Shown piece by piece: positions 29,778 through 37,300 of a DNA stretch of 64,000 nucleotides (within the stretch, counting starts at the first letter, position 1; the number at the start of each line of letters is the position of its first letter). The DNA lies in contig NZ_JAAIKO010000003.1 of NCBI RefSeq assembly GCF_016107395.1, positions 1-64,000 of the forward strand, in the 5' to 3' direction. Origin of the DNA: Streptomyces fildesensis (GTDB lineage: Bacteria > Actinomycetota > Actinomycetes > Streptomycetales > Streptomycetaceae). Below the pieces are notes generated by a model. The model was not told the DNA's origin, did not search any database, and was given only the letters and a program-made list of their open reading frames with translations. A program made the position numbers and the translations under genes.

Positions 29778-29794
29778 TCTGACTGACCGTCAGA
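29778..29794. promoter_or_regulatory. Palindrome TCTGAC-N5-GTCAGA, probable TetR-type operator
   Basis: TCTGAC (29778-29783) and GTCAGA (29789-29794) are perfect arms around TGACC, embedded in ACTGACCGTCAG, a form common for TetR repressors of acyl-CoA genes. It lies 30 bases upstream of the GTG of the first operon gene. The regulator is not encoded nearby. Confidence 0.6.
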
Positions 29795-29980
29795 TTCTCC
29801 GCCCCGCCCCACCCCTGTCAAGGCATGAGAAGTTGTCCACAGGCTGTGGATGAACGTTCGCGCCCGCCGACAGGCCGGAGGAGCAGCCACCGAGCCATCC
29901 TCCCGGGAGAACGCGACCGCGCGACGGCACTGAGCGTGCCGCCGCGCGGTCGTGTCACTGATCCCGGTCGTACGGGCCCG

Positions 29981-30289
29981 TCACCACCACAGCGGGGTGA
30001 AGTGCACGTTCACGTTGCTCTGCTCGATCGCGGTGAACCCGGAACCGTTCACGCTCGCGGTGTTGTTCTGGTTCGAAGCGCCCGATCCGCTCGCGCCCTG
30101 CTGGGTGGTGGTCACATTCCCGTGGTTCGAACCACCCACGTTCCCACCGGAGTTGCTCACGATGGTCGCGTTCGAGTGGTCGCCGGCGAAGGCGCCGTTG
30201 TCAGCAGCTGCCGATCCCGCGAAGAGCACCGCGGCGAGGGGAAGTGCCGCCACCGCAGCGAGGACGCGGAAGGTACGGATGCTTGCCAT
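29981..30289 (-). CDS. Small secreted Asn/Gly/Ser-rich protein of unknown function
   Basis: This 102-residue protein starts at ATG 30289 behind a perfect GGAGG. Residues 1-29 are a Sec signal (LAAVAALPLAAVLFAGSAAA). The mature chain of about 73 residues is rich in Asn, Ser, Gly and Thr (SNSGGNVGGSNHGNV, NQNNTASVNGSG) with no Cys and ends in FTPLWW. It is not a chaplin: the chaplin domain and its Cys pair are absent. Composition suggests a beta-rich, possibly surface-assembling peptide, but no function can be assigned. Confidence 0.75.
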   Translation of the reverse strand: MASIRTFRVLAAVAALPLAAVLFAGSAAADNGAFAGDHSNATIVSNSGGNVGGSNHGNVTTTQQGASGSGASNQNNTASVNGSGFTAIEQSNVNVHFTPLWW

Positions 30290-30632
30290 GTTGTTCCTCC
30301 AGGGAACCGAGAACGGGGGTGTGCGGGACGGTTGGCCGACCGCTCCGCCGACTGACTGGTACGACGTCGCCGGAATCAGAGTTGCCCACACAATCCCCGG
30401 CGAACCAGACCGGACGGGCTATTTAGCTCGCAAGCGTGACGATCTGTCGACAAACATTCAAAGTGCCATCGAAATACCCTTCATCGTCTTTTCTCCACCT
30501 CCGCCACCACCCCCGCAAGCGCGGAAACGTTCAGGCAGATTTTCGGCCAACCTTCGCGCCGCCCGCCCGCGCCGGGCAATCTCCCACCTGCGCCCTCTCC
30601 CTTTTTTCGAACGTGAGTACGAAACTGGATCC
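30290..30632. other. Divergent intergenic region
   Basis: This 343-base gap separates the small secreted protein and the prim-pol gene. It is relatively AT-rich around 30420-30490 and holds promoters for both sides, but I could not fix -10/-35 boxes. A C/CT-rich stretch lies at 30490-30520. No gene seen. Confidence 0.4.
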
Positions 30633-31553
30633 ATGGCCCCTTCCGTCCTGCACGCCGCCGCGCTCGCCAACGCCCTGGCCGCCGCTTCCCGGCACCTGGC
30701 GGTCATCCCGCTGTCCCGCACCAAGCTCCCCGCCGTGCGCTCCCCGCACCGCGGCGAATCCCCGCCCAGCCCACCGCCCGCTTCCTCACCCGGCTCCTCA
30801 CCCGGCTCCCCGCCCACCTCCCCGCCCGTTCGCTGCCTGGGCGAATGCGGCCGGATCGGCCACGGGGTGCACGACGCCACGACCGAACCCGCCGCCGTCC
30901 GCGCGCTGTTCGCCGCCGCCCCCTGGGCCACCGGCTACGGCATCGCCTGCGGACGCGCCCCGCACCACCTCATCGGCCTCGACCTGGACGTCAAGCACGG
31001 CCTGGACGGCGTCGCAGCCCTCGGCGCCCTGGCGCAAGAGCACGGCTTCGCCGTCCCGGACACCGTCACCGTCCTCACCCCCAGCGGCGGCCGCCACCTG
31101 TGGTTCACCGGCCCCGCCGGGACCGCCGTCCCCAACTCCGTCGGCAGGCCCGGCACCGCGCCGGGGCCCGGCATCGACGTCCGGGGCCACGGCGGCTACC
31201 TCGTCGGCCCCGGCTCGATCACCAACGCCGGCCGCTATCTGCTGGCGCCGCGCTCCCCCGGCCTCCCGGCGGCCCCGGTCCCCGCCCGGCTGCTCCGCCT
31301 CCTCACCCCGCCCCCACCGCCCTTACCCCGCCGCACCGCCCCCCGCCACGCGCTCGCCCTCGTCCAGTTCGTCCGCGACTCCCCGCGCGGCCAGCGCAAC
31401 ACGCGCCTCTACTGGGCCGCCTGCCGCGCCTACGAATCCGGCCACGGCGACTCCCTCGCCCCCGCCCTCATCGACGCCGCCACCAGGACCGGTCTCCCCC
31501 GCCAGGAAGCCGCCGCCACCATCGCCTCCGCCGCCCGCCAGGCTGCGCCATAA
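30633..31553 (+). CDS. Bifunctional DNA primase/polymerase (prim-pol) N-terminal-like protein
   Basis: This 306-residue protein begins at ATG 30633. The prim-pol signature appears as WATGYGIACGRAPHHLIGLD, leading to the Asp pair in LDLDVKHG, then VLTPSGGRHLWF and GIDVRGHGGYLVGPGS. A Ser/Pro linker (SPPSPPPASSPGSSPGSPPT) interrupts the N-terminal part. There is no helicase domain. A small C-terminal helical region (RNTRLYWAACRAYESGHGD) resembles that in plasmid replication prim-pols. It is outside the AICE, 455 bases left of attL, and may be a domesticated copy. Confidence 0.85.
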   Translation: MAPSVLHAAALANALAAASRHLAVIPLSRTKLPAVRSPHRGESPPSPPPASSPGSSPGSPPTSPPVRCLGECGRIGHGVHDATTEPAAVRALFAAAPWATGYGIACGRAPHHLIGLDLDVKHGLDGVAALGALAQEHGFAVPDTVTVLTPSGGRHLWFTGPAGTAVPNSVGRPGTAPGPGIDVRGHGGYLVGPGSITNAGRYLLAPRSPGLPAAPVPARLLRLLTPPPPPLPRRTAPRHALALVQFVRDSPRGQRNTRLYWAACRAYESGHGDSLAPALIDAATRTGLPRQEAAATIASAARQAAP

Positions 31554-31718
31554 TTCGAACACGTGCTTGAATTGCCGAGCCATGACGCGTTCGGGCTCGC
31601 GCCCGCAGCTCGCACGGCCCTGCGCCGGCTCGCCGCTCCACGGAGTCCGCCGAGAGATGACCACCCGGGCCACGGCACCGGACCCCACGAGTAGCGTGAC
31701 GAACGAGAGGGCGCGGCC

Positions 31719-31949
31719 ATGAGCGCGGACGGGCCCCGGTACCTGACCGATCGCCAGGAGCAGATCGCGAAGGTCATCGTCGAGTGGACGGACCTCTACG
31801 GCTATCCGCCGACCGTCCGGGAGATCGGCGCGGCCGTCGGCCTGCGCAGCCCCGCGACGGTCGCCCACCATCTGCAGATCATGGAGAGCAAGGGCGTCCT
31901 CTCCCGCGTCCCGGGCCGCCACCGCTCCTACCAGGTGCACCGGCTCTGA
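31719..31949 (+). CDS. Stand-alone LexA-type DNA-binding domain protein
   Basis: This 76-residue protein from ATG 31719 is colinear with the LexA N-terminal winged helix: YLTDRQEQIAKVIVEWTDLY, then PTVREIGAAVGLRSPATVAH and HLQIMESKGVLSRVPGRHRS. The autoproteolytic C-terminal domain is absent, and a terminator hairpin follows 20 bases after the stop, so it is a complete small gene rather than a fragment. It may bind SOS-box-like sites without RecA-controlled cleavage. It lies directly beside the AICE left end. Confidence 0.82.
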   Translation: MSADGPRYLTDRQEQIAKVIVEWTDLYGYPPTVREIGAAVGLRSPATVAHHLQIMESKGVLSRVPGRHRSYQVHRL

Positions 31950-31968
31950 GAGTTGCTCCCGAGAGACG

Positions 31969-32004
31969 ACGAAGGGGCGCCCGCACCTGCGGACGCCCCT
32001 TCGT
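31969..32004. terminator. Bidirectional terminator left of the AICE
   Basis: ACGAAGGGGCG (31969-31979) pairs with CGCCCCTTCGT (31994-32004), and four inner pairs follow one mismatch around an ACCT loop. It ends the LexA-like gene. Before integration it would have lain directly after the tRNA-Ser(TGA) 3' end, serving as that tRNA's terminator. Confidence 0.75.
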
Positions 32005-32007
32005 ACT

Positions 32008-32064
32008 GCGGAGGATGTGAGATTCGAACTCACGGTGACATCGCTGCCACGACGGTTTTCAAGA
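32008..32064 (-). repeat. attL: 57-bp direct repeat, displaced 3' half of tRNA-Ser(TGA)
   Basis: It is identical to 49370-49426 over all 57 bases and diverges immediately on both sides (T versus G, G versus C). It covers the tRNA from discriminator to anticodon loop; the 5' half is missing, so this copy is a non-functional remnant of the original chromosomal gene. Confidence 0.93.
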
Positions 32065-32091
32065 GGATTACGGCCGTTGGACGAATAGAGC

Positions 32092-32155
32092 TCTGACCTG
32101 CGAAGTAACCACGGATGGGGCGCCTTAGGGGTGATGCTGGCCCGTGTATGGCCCG
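32092..32155. repeat. Left-end subterminal repeats, candidate integrase arm sites
   Basis: TCTGACCTGCG (32092-32102) recurs at 49345-49355, with a variant at 49360-49370. CTGGCCCGTGTATGGCCCG (32137-32155) recurs with one change at 49239-49257. All are in the same orientation. Their placement just inside both att cores suits arm-type Int or Xis binding sites. Confidence 0.55.
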
Positions 32156-32184
32156 ATGGCAGACAATCCGGAGCGCGCTGCCGC

Positions 32185-33024
32185 TCAAGGAGCACCCTGG
32201 GAGCGCAGTCGTTCCAGCGCTTCCAGGACGGTCAGAGATTGGCCCTTTGCGCCTTCCCACCGGTCCAGGACCTTGGCGGCCCCGTCTGCCAAGTCCCTGG
32301 GAAGTCCGTTCGCTGCGAGCGCCTCTCCGACCTCGCGCATCTCCGGCGCCCAGCGCCACGCGCGCGCGGCAACCTTCGGGAAGTAGTCAGGGTCGCCGAG
32401 GTAGCTGGTCGTGTGGGATTGGGCGATATCGAGTAGCTCCCCTTCTACTCCATGGTCTGCCGCCAGGGCATGGGCAACGGCGGCCAACGCGCGGCTGGCC
32501 TTCTGGTAGCTGCTATAGGCCAGCTTGAGCGCTGAGGCGCTGCCTGTATCGCCGGAAAGGATGCGCGGATCCACTTGGGTTCCCTGAAACAGTCGAGCCG
32601 TCTCGGTGACCGCGCCCTTCGGACCTGCGAGGTATAGCCGAGCGGCCTTCGTGGGGGAAGGCGGGGAGCCAACTACAGAGCCGTCAACAAAAACGGCTCC
32701 ACCTCGTTCTACGAGAGCCCCTATCCTCTCCGCCGATCGTGGAGAGATTGCGTTCGCGTCAACATAGATACCTGAGTACCCACGTTCAGCGACTGCCGCC
32801 GCGACTTCGTGCGCATTGGCGGGCGGGCAGATACTCAAGATGATGTCGCAGCGCTCCGTTAGCGCTGAAAGTGAGGCAATAGGCGTGAGGCCGCGTTGGG
32901 CAGCACGACCCGAGGTTTCCTTGCTGCGGCCTTGCGAACACCAAAGGACGGTTGCGGCCCCGGTCGCTTCCGCGGCTACGGCAGCACCCATGCTGCCGGG
33001 GTGTAGAACGCCGAGGGTTGTCAC
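32185..33024 (-). CDS. NAD(P)-binding beta-hydroxyacid dehydrogenase-like protein with DUF1932
   Basis: This 279-residue protein has a Rossmann N-terminus GVLHPGSMGAAVAAEA (GxxxxGxMG at residues 5-13), the family loop DANAISPRSAERI, then VDGSVVGSPPSPTKAARLYL and a C-terminal DUF1932 domain with SALKLAYSSYQKAS, where the Lys matches the catalytic Lys of 6-phosphogluconate-type enzymes. The substrate is unknown. It is the third gene of a minus-strand cargo operon; its ATG overlaps the stop of the P-loop gene (ATGA). Base composition is less GC-rich than the chromosomal flanks. Confidence 0.85.
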   Translation of the reverse strand: MTTLGVLHPGSMGAAVAAEATGAATVLWCSQGRSKETSGRAAQRGLTPIASLSALTERCDIILSICPPANAHEVAAAVAERGYSGIYVDANAISPRSAERIGALVERGGAVFVDGSVVGSPPSPTKAARLYLAGPKGAVTETARLFQGTQVDPRILSGDTGSASALKLAYSSYQKASRALAAVAHALAADHGVEGELLDIAQSHTTSYLGDPDYFPKVAARAWRWAPEMREVGEALAANGLPRDLADGAAKVLDRWEGAKGQSLTVLEALERLRSQGAP

Positions 33025-33608
33025 TCCGCCACCAATCCCGCGATGTCCTGAGGCGTCACTACCGTCCCAGTAGCCACAGCATCGAAGATGCTCTGAGCTG
33101 CTTCGGTGGGCACCTGCTTATCCGTCGCAATGGTCAGAGTCCACGTAGATTGCGTGTGCGCCAAGAGGTCTTCGCGTGTCTCTTCCCAGACCTTGAGCCT
33201 TGCCTCCAAGTCCGAGTCTCCACGGCCCTTGCAACGCTTTTTAGTGACCGCGCGGGGGCACCACAGCAGTACCTTCGTCCACTCAATCGGGAAGTCGGTC
33301 AGGGCAGTCAACCCAGCCATCTGCCCCATGTGTAGGACCGGCACCTGCCCATTCATCAGGAGTTCACTGAGCCCCGGACGGTCGATGGCGTACTCAGCGC
33401 CATACCGAGCGTTGCGGTACAACAGCGCCCCTGAGTCTGAAAGGCGGTCGATTTCGCTGACAGTAGTGATTCGATATCCGGAAGACCGGCCAGGACCGGC
33501 CTTGAGCCTCCGGAAGAGCGCGAAGTCAGGGGAGATTCGAATCAGTTCCCGAGTGATCGTGTCTTTTCCGGAACCGGGCGGCCCATACAGGATGACGCCG
33601 GGCGGCAT
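33021..33608 (-). CDS. Guanylate-kinase-like P-loop protein
   Basis: This 195-residue P-loop NTPase has Walker A LYGPPGSGKDTITREL (Lys15), a guanylate-kinase-like segment GYRITTVSEIDRLSDSGALL, then NARYGAEYAIDRPGLSELL, which resembles the GMP-binding YGT/Y region, and a lid-like KKRCKGRGDSDLEARL. The substrate may be a nucleotide or nucleotide-like compound; it need not be GMP. The ATG overlaps the stop of the upstream HTH-kinase gene by one base (TGATG), so the two are coupled. Confidence 0.75.
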   Translation of the reverse strand: MPPGVILYGPPGSGKDTITRELIRISPDFALFRRLKAGPGRSSGYRITTVSEIDRLSDSGALLYRNARYGAEYAIDRPGLSELLMNGQVPVLHMGQMAGLTALTDFPIEWTKVLLWCPRAVTKKRCKGRGDSDLEARLKVWEETREDLLAHTQSTWTLTIATDKQVPTEAAQSIFDAVATGTVVTPQDIAGLVAE

Positions 33609-34609
33609 CAGAGTTCACCCCCGTTCAATGCATCACGAGCTTCATCGACCATGGCAATCGCCGCTCCCAACCTATTGTCCACGACGAAGTGGGGTCCCTG
33701 CGGGCGCAATTCTAGGTCGAGCGTTGACACATACTCATCCCAGGAATCTAGCTTCCACATGTCGCGTGCGGCACTGCGAAACTCGATGTACTCACGCATG
33801 GATTCAGGATCGCACCTAACCCAAATAGTTACGACCGAAACCCGCTTGGAGCGACAGCGATTGTGGAATCTCTGCATCCAATCGGCCCGCGAGAACTCGT
33901 ACACGAATGGCGCATCTAGAATCGTGGATATTCCACAGTCCACATTATCCCAAGTAGCCTCCATGAGGCATCGGTATTCGAGTGGCCGAACCTTTTCCCG
34001 ATAGAGTTCAGAACTCCTATCGTTGGCTTCCCCGCCGAGTGCGACTAGAAGTTGGTCCACCAAAGGGCGCGTGATTGAGTCTTTGTCGAGAATGGGCCAA
34101 CCCGTCATCCCGCCAAGGAATTTGGCGAACTCAGATTTCCCCGATCCGGCGAACCCGCCGACGAGCACCACGGTCGGCCCGTCGATCGAAGATCCCGCGT
34201 TGTGGCGCCGCCATGCCTCCACAACGCGGTCACGGAAAGCGTCGCTGTCCACGCCATCCGTACCGGCGTGCACGCTACCCAGGGCTGCCCTAACTGCCGC
34301 TGATTGGTCCTTGCAATCCGGAGTGGATAGAACTTCCATGTGCGCCTCCTCTCCCGGCAAGGCGCCACGAAATCCCAGTTGGGCTTCGTTGAGTCGATAC
34401 AGTCGAGAGTACGCCCGGCGGTAATGCGGCCCGGGGTACACCCTTCCGTTCTCGTGACCCCAGATCGTTTGGAAATTTGCTGCGATGTTGAGGTTGTGGC
34501 GCTCTGCGATTTCCCGCAGCTTCTCCCCTGTGTCTTCGAGGGTTAGTCCCACCGCCTCTCGGTGTGTACGTAGCAGTTCAGGCTTCCAATCCGGGTGCTT
34601 ACGAGCCAT
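33608..34609 (-). CDS. XRE-like HTH fused to an AAA_33/zeta-like P-loop kinase
   Basis: This 333-residue protein starts at ATG 34609 behind GGAGGGG. Residues about 8-75 form an XRE-type HTH (LRTHREAVGLTLEDTGEKLR, IWGHENGRVYPG). Residues about 143-333 form a P-loop kinase with Walker A VVLVGGFAGSGKSEF (Lys158), followed by LDKDSITRPLVDQLL, where zeta-toxin and shikimate-kinase-like enzymes hold the catalytic Asp, and an Arg-rich lid (FHNRCRSKRVSVV). It probably both regulates the operon and phosphorylates a small molecule. A zeta-toxin role is possible, but no epsilon-like antitoxin is evident. Confidence 0.75.
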   Translation of the reverse strand: MARKHPDWKPELLRTHREAVGLTLEDTGEKLREIAERHNLNIAANFQTIWGHENGRVYPGPHYRRAYSRLYRLNEAQLGFRGALPGEEAHMEVLSTPDCKDQSAAVRAALGSVHAGTDGVDSDAFRDRVVEAWRRHNAGSSIDGPTVVLVGGFAGSGKSEFAKFLGGMTGWPILDKDSITRPLVDQLLVALGGEANDRSSELYREKVRPLEYRCLMEATWDNVDCGISTILDAPFVYEFSRADWMQRFHNRCRSKRVSVVTIWVRCDPESMREYIEFRSAARDMWKLDSWDEYVSTLDLELRPQGPHFVVDNRLGAAIAMVDEARDALNGGEL

Positions 34610-34768
34610 CTTCCCCTCCTAGATAGCTACTCCGGATCGCGACTGTAGCGGCCCGTGTAGTCGTATGGAAACTCGTGATAGTGCGTGTGTAAGCGGATGT
34701 GTAAAACGGCTGATGCCAAGTCAGTTAGCTCGCCGTGATACAGGATTTTCCGCCGTAGCGCTGAACTG

Positions 34769-34794
34769 ATGACACACCAAAGGAGGTGTGTCAT
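34769..34794. promoter_or_regulatory. Perfect 10-bp-arm palindrome between the GntR gene and the cargo operon
   Basis: ATGACACACC (34769-34778) and GGTGTGTCAT (34785-34794) flank AAAGGA. It lies 23 bases past the GntR stop and about 160 bases upstream of the HTH-kinase start on the minus strand. No T-run follows, so an operator for the cargo operon is more likely than a terminator. Confidence 0.5.
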
Positions 34795-34816
34795 GCACCA
34801 CATCGAGCGAAGTCGT

Positions 34817-35191
34817 CTACTGCGAGCCCTCGTCGGGCTCGCTGTCCCCGCTGCGAGCGGACTCCAGTCGTTCCACGCGGCTACGGAGATCCGAAAGCTC
34901 CCGCAGAACGTCCGTGAGTGTCCCGCCGGCCAACCCACCTTCGGCCGCCTTCGAAGCACTCTCCTCATCCCGGGCGAAGTTCCCGCGGCTGGTGGTCTTG
35001 AGCAGGCCCTCATCCCGCAGCACTGCGAGAGCGCGCTGAACCGTCGTGGGGGAGATCTGGAAGCGGTCGGCCAGCTGGCGTACGGATCCAAGCCTCTGAC
35101 CGGGCTTGATACCACCGCCGCGGATCTCCTGCCGGAGGGTGTCGGCGGCTTGCTGGAAGGGCTGTCTGGGGTCGTCTTCAGCGATCGTCAC
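34817..35191 (-). CDS. GntR-family regulator (KorSA-like position)
   Basis: The protein has 124 residues from GTG 35191; GTG 35215 would add eight. The winged HTH reads PFQQAADTLRQEIRGGGIKP, then SVRQLADRFQISPTTVQRAL and GLLKTTSRGNFARDE. The C-terminal domain is only about 50 residues and ends with a short coiled coil (LRELSDLRSRVERLESA), too small for a FadR or HutC ligand domain. In pSAM2-type AICEs a GntR protein (KorSA) represses the activator of excision and transfer; this gene may do the same, although KorSA proteins are larger. Confidence 0.8.
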   Translation of the reverse strand: MTIAEDDPRQPFQQAADTLRQEIRGGGIKPGQRLGSVRQLADRFQISPTTVQRALAVLRDEGLLKTTSRGNFARDEESASKAAEGGLAGGTLTDVLRELSDLRSRVERLESARSGDSEPDEGSQ

Positions 35192-36120
35192 AGCTTCGAG
35201 CGTACTGGCCAGCACGTCCTAGCACGTCTCTCCTCACTACATCTTGCGCAACCCTTCGTGCTGGTACATGCTGGCACGTAACAGCACGGAGTTGATCCCG
35301 GCAGATAGGGAGCTGCTTTAGCTGCTCAGTGCCCGCCTGTACCGGCGGTGTGGCAGTACCTGCACGGCACCCGGAGGCCGCTTGTTGAGGGCTCGAAGGC
35401 AGTGCTTGTTGCTTGAAAATCGAAGATCTGTTGCGTCTCGCTGGTGACGACCCCGGAGGTGATCCGGGAGGTGACAGCGGTTGAGCCGGCGGGCCCGCTA
35501 GGACGGGCCCGGGGTGAGCAGGGCAGATCAGAACGGCATTCGGAGCGGCCGGAACGCTCCGAGAACGTGGTTGGTGGTTGTTTCAGGGTGATACCGGAAC
35601 AGCCCGGCCGGGCGAGCGATGCCACCCGTACCCGCAAGGGCAGACGGGCGCGACGACCCGCGGCAGCCGGACACGTATGGGGATCACACCGCCTCTCCCC
35701 GGCCAAGTAGGCGGTCACCCGATGGCACGTCGGGTGACGTATAGCGCACCCCAGCCTCTCCGCAGCGCATCCGTGCTGCGGACCGCGCTCACGACCTCTG
35801 CTCCGTCCACCTGGGAGTTGTTGTGTTCCAACGACATACACGGGCGCCGCTGCGGCAATCCGCCGCGCCGGCGCCGACCGCTTCGCTGAACGACCCGCTG
35901 CGGCGGTGGTGCCGGGCCTCATGTCCGGCGCTCCCGCGCGGCTGAACAGCCTTTCCGCAGCGCTACGGCGTTGCGGCCGGTTGCCTCCCCCGCCCGTCCA
36001 GTCCGTCTTGTACGGGCGGGGTGGCAGGGAGCCGGTTCGGCTTCACCCCGGGGCGGTCGCCTCTCGCCAAAGATCGCGGCCCCCCGGTTTCTCCGTCCCT
36101 TCGTCTACTGGAGTTCCGCC
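35192..36120. other. Long AICE intergenic region between the GntR gene and the plus-strand module
   Basis: About 930 bases without a convincing gene. At 35211-35278 lie AGCACGTC direct repeats (35211, 35221) and CGTGCTGG/CTGGCACG inverted copies (35257-35278), probably the GntR promoter and operators. Hairpins occur near 35714-35740 (GTCACCCGA/TCGGGTGAC) and 35988-36021 (CCCCGCCCGT/ACGGGCGGGG). A plus-strand frame at 35444-35710 (88 residues, Arg-rich) has middling codon bias; I do not call it. The divergent layout suggests the main control region of the element. Confidence 0.5.
36048..36105 (+). promoter_or_regulatory. AICE leader hairpin, copy A (degenerate)
   Basis: It begins CCGGGGCGGTCGC and has the loop CTCTCGCCAAAGAT and the tail TTTCTCCGTCCCTTCG, identical in these parts to copies at 43029 and 44317. 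Its right arm (GCGGCCCCCCGG) has decayed, and the ribosome-binding tail differs. It precedes the 98-residue gene at 36121. Confidence 0.6.
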
Positions 36121-36417
36121 ATGCGTTCGTACATCGGCAATCAGCAGGTAGTAGGCAGCGAAGAGTTCGAAGAGCTGGCACTCGGTATCGACCGGGCCCT
36201 GTTCCTCGGTGAGCCGGACGAGAACGGCGAAGAGCGGGCGGCGCGTGAGGCTGCGGCCCGCGACATCCTCGCGGACCTCATCGCTCAGGGCGAGGCCGGC
36301 GACGAGATCGCCGGGTGGGACGCGCTGTACGCCGAGGCGCTCACCCACACCGTGCATTTCCTGAATTCCTCTCGCACCCACACCGCCCAGGTATCCCGGG
36401 CGGTGGAAGCGGCATGA
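36121..36417 (+). CDS. AICE hypothetical protein, acidic and helical
   Basis: This 98-residue protein starts at ATG 36121, seven bases after GGAG. It is acidic and Ala/Glu-rich (VGSEEFEELALGIDRALFLG, ERAAREAAARDILADLIAQG), predicted helical, with no Cys, TM segment or recognised domain. Its stop overlaps the GGDEF gene start by four bases (ATGA), and a decayed copy of the element's leader hairpin precedes it. It is probably the first gene of the GGDEF-to-TraB transcription unit. Function unknown. Confidence 0.7.
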   Translation: MRSYIGNQQVVGSEEFEELALGIDRALFLGEPDENGEERAAREAAARDILADLIAQGEAGDEIAGWDALYAEALTHTVHFLNSSRTHTAQVSRAVEAA

Positions 36418-37067
36418 GTCAAGCGATGGCCGCTTTGGCCGCTGCTCTGCCGCTCGCGGCCGGATGGTCCGTCCATGGGCTGCGGCTGTACCACCGGATC
36501 GAAGCCACCCGCCGGGACCCGCTGACGGGCCTGTTCAACCGGGACGCGTTCACCGCCCGGGCCGGCCGGGCCCTGACCGGTGGCCGCAGCGCGGTCTACG
36601 TCCTGGACCTGGACCGGTTCAAGGAGATCAACGACACCCACGGCCACGCCGCGGGGGACGCGGTCCTGCGCACGGTGGGGCAGCGCCTCACCCTCTGGGG
36701 GCAGATCAACGGTCCCGTCATCGGCCGCTTAGGTGGGGATGAGTTCGCGGCCGTCAACGTTATCCACAGTCGCGCTGGGCTGCTGTGGATGCTCGGTGAA
36801 CTGCTGCGCTGTCTGCGTGAGCCGATCGACTTCGAGGGCCACCGGTTGACCGTGGGCGCCTCCATCGGCGCCGTGGCCATCGACACCCGCACGGAAACCG
36901 CCGACCTGTCGGCGCTGCTGCGCCGGGCCGATGAGGCGATGTACGCCGCGAAGCAGGCTGGCGGTGGCTGGCAAATCGCCGATGACACCGCCCCGGCCGC
37001 CACGGTCAACGGCCGCCGCGCCGGCCGCCGAGGAACCCACCTGACCCGCACAGGAGGTGCCCAGTGA
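36414..37067 (+). CDS. GGDEF-domain protein, probable diguanylate cyclase
   Basis: The protein has 217 residues. An N-terminal hydrophobic stretch (MAALAAALPLAAGWSVHG) may anchor it. The GGDEF domain spans about 32-190: RRDPLTGLFNRDAFTARAGR, VLDLDRFKEINDTHGHAAGD (metal Asp and Asn) and the signature RLGGDEFAAVN, all intact. The RxxD inhibitory site five residues before the signature is absent (NGPVIGRL), so product inhibition may be missing. It would make c-di-GMP, which through BldD represses development in streptomycetes. It is coupled to both flanking genes by overlaps. Confidence 0.88.
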   Translation: MSQAMAALAAALPLAAGWSVHGLRLYHRIEATRRDPLTGLFNRDAFTARAGRALTGGRSAVYVLDLDRFKEINDTHGHAAGDAVLRTVGQRLTLWGQINGPVIGRLGGDEFAAVNVIHSRAGLLWMLGELLRCLREPIDFEGHRLTVGASIGAVAIDTRTETADLSALLRRADEAMYAAKQAGGGWQIADDTAPAATVNGRRAGRRGTHLTRTGGAQ

Positions 37068-37300
37068 CCGCCTTCGACTACGACGATTTCGACTACGACT
37101 ACGCCTACTCCGGGACGACCGAGGACGACGACTGGACCGCGGACAACGGCGAGTGCGACCGGTGCACGATGGCACCGGGCGAGGTCATGGGGTGGTTCGG
37201 GATCTGCTGCGCCTGCTCCATCGGGCAGGGCGCCACCGAGGATGAGTGCATGTGCGGCCCTGAGGACATCGAGGGGGCTGGCCATGACGACCGTTCCTGA
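37064..37300 (+). CDS. Small acidic Cys-rich AICE protein
   Basis: This 78-residue protein starts at GTG 37064, overlapping the GGDEF stop. The N-terminal third is Asp/Tyr-rich (FDYDDFDYDYAYSG); the rest has six Cys in pairs (ECDRC, ICCAC, CMC), suggesting a zinc-binding module. The 3' end overlaps the DUF2637 gene start at 37284. Not recognised. Confidence 0.65.
   Translation: MTAFDYDDFDYDYAYSGTTEDDDWTADNGECDRCTMAPGEVMGWFGICCACSIGQGATEDECMCGPEDIEGAGHDDRS

Noticed and set aside
32008..32064. A second functional tRNA-Ser(TGA)
   Set aside because: Only the 3' half is present; bases beyond 32064 do not pair to complete the anticodon stem or the acceptor.
34793..35281. Plus-strand ATG with a perfect AGGAGG at the right spacing, 162 codons
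   Set aside because: It is antisense to the GntR gene, which has a clear winged-helix sequence; the AGGAGG belongs to the palindrome at 34769-34794.
35444..35710. 88-codon plus-strand frame in the AICE control region
   Set aside because: Arg-rich, only moderate codon bias, no recognised domain and no strong ribosome binding site.
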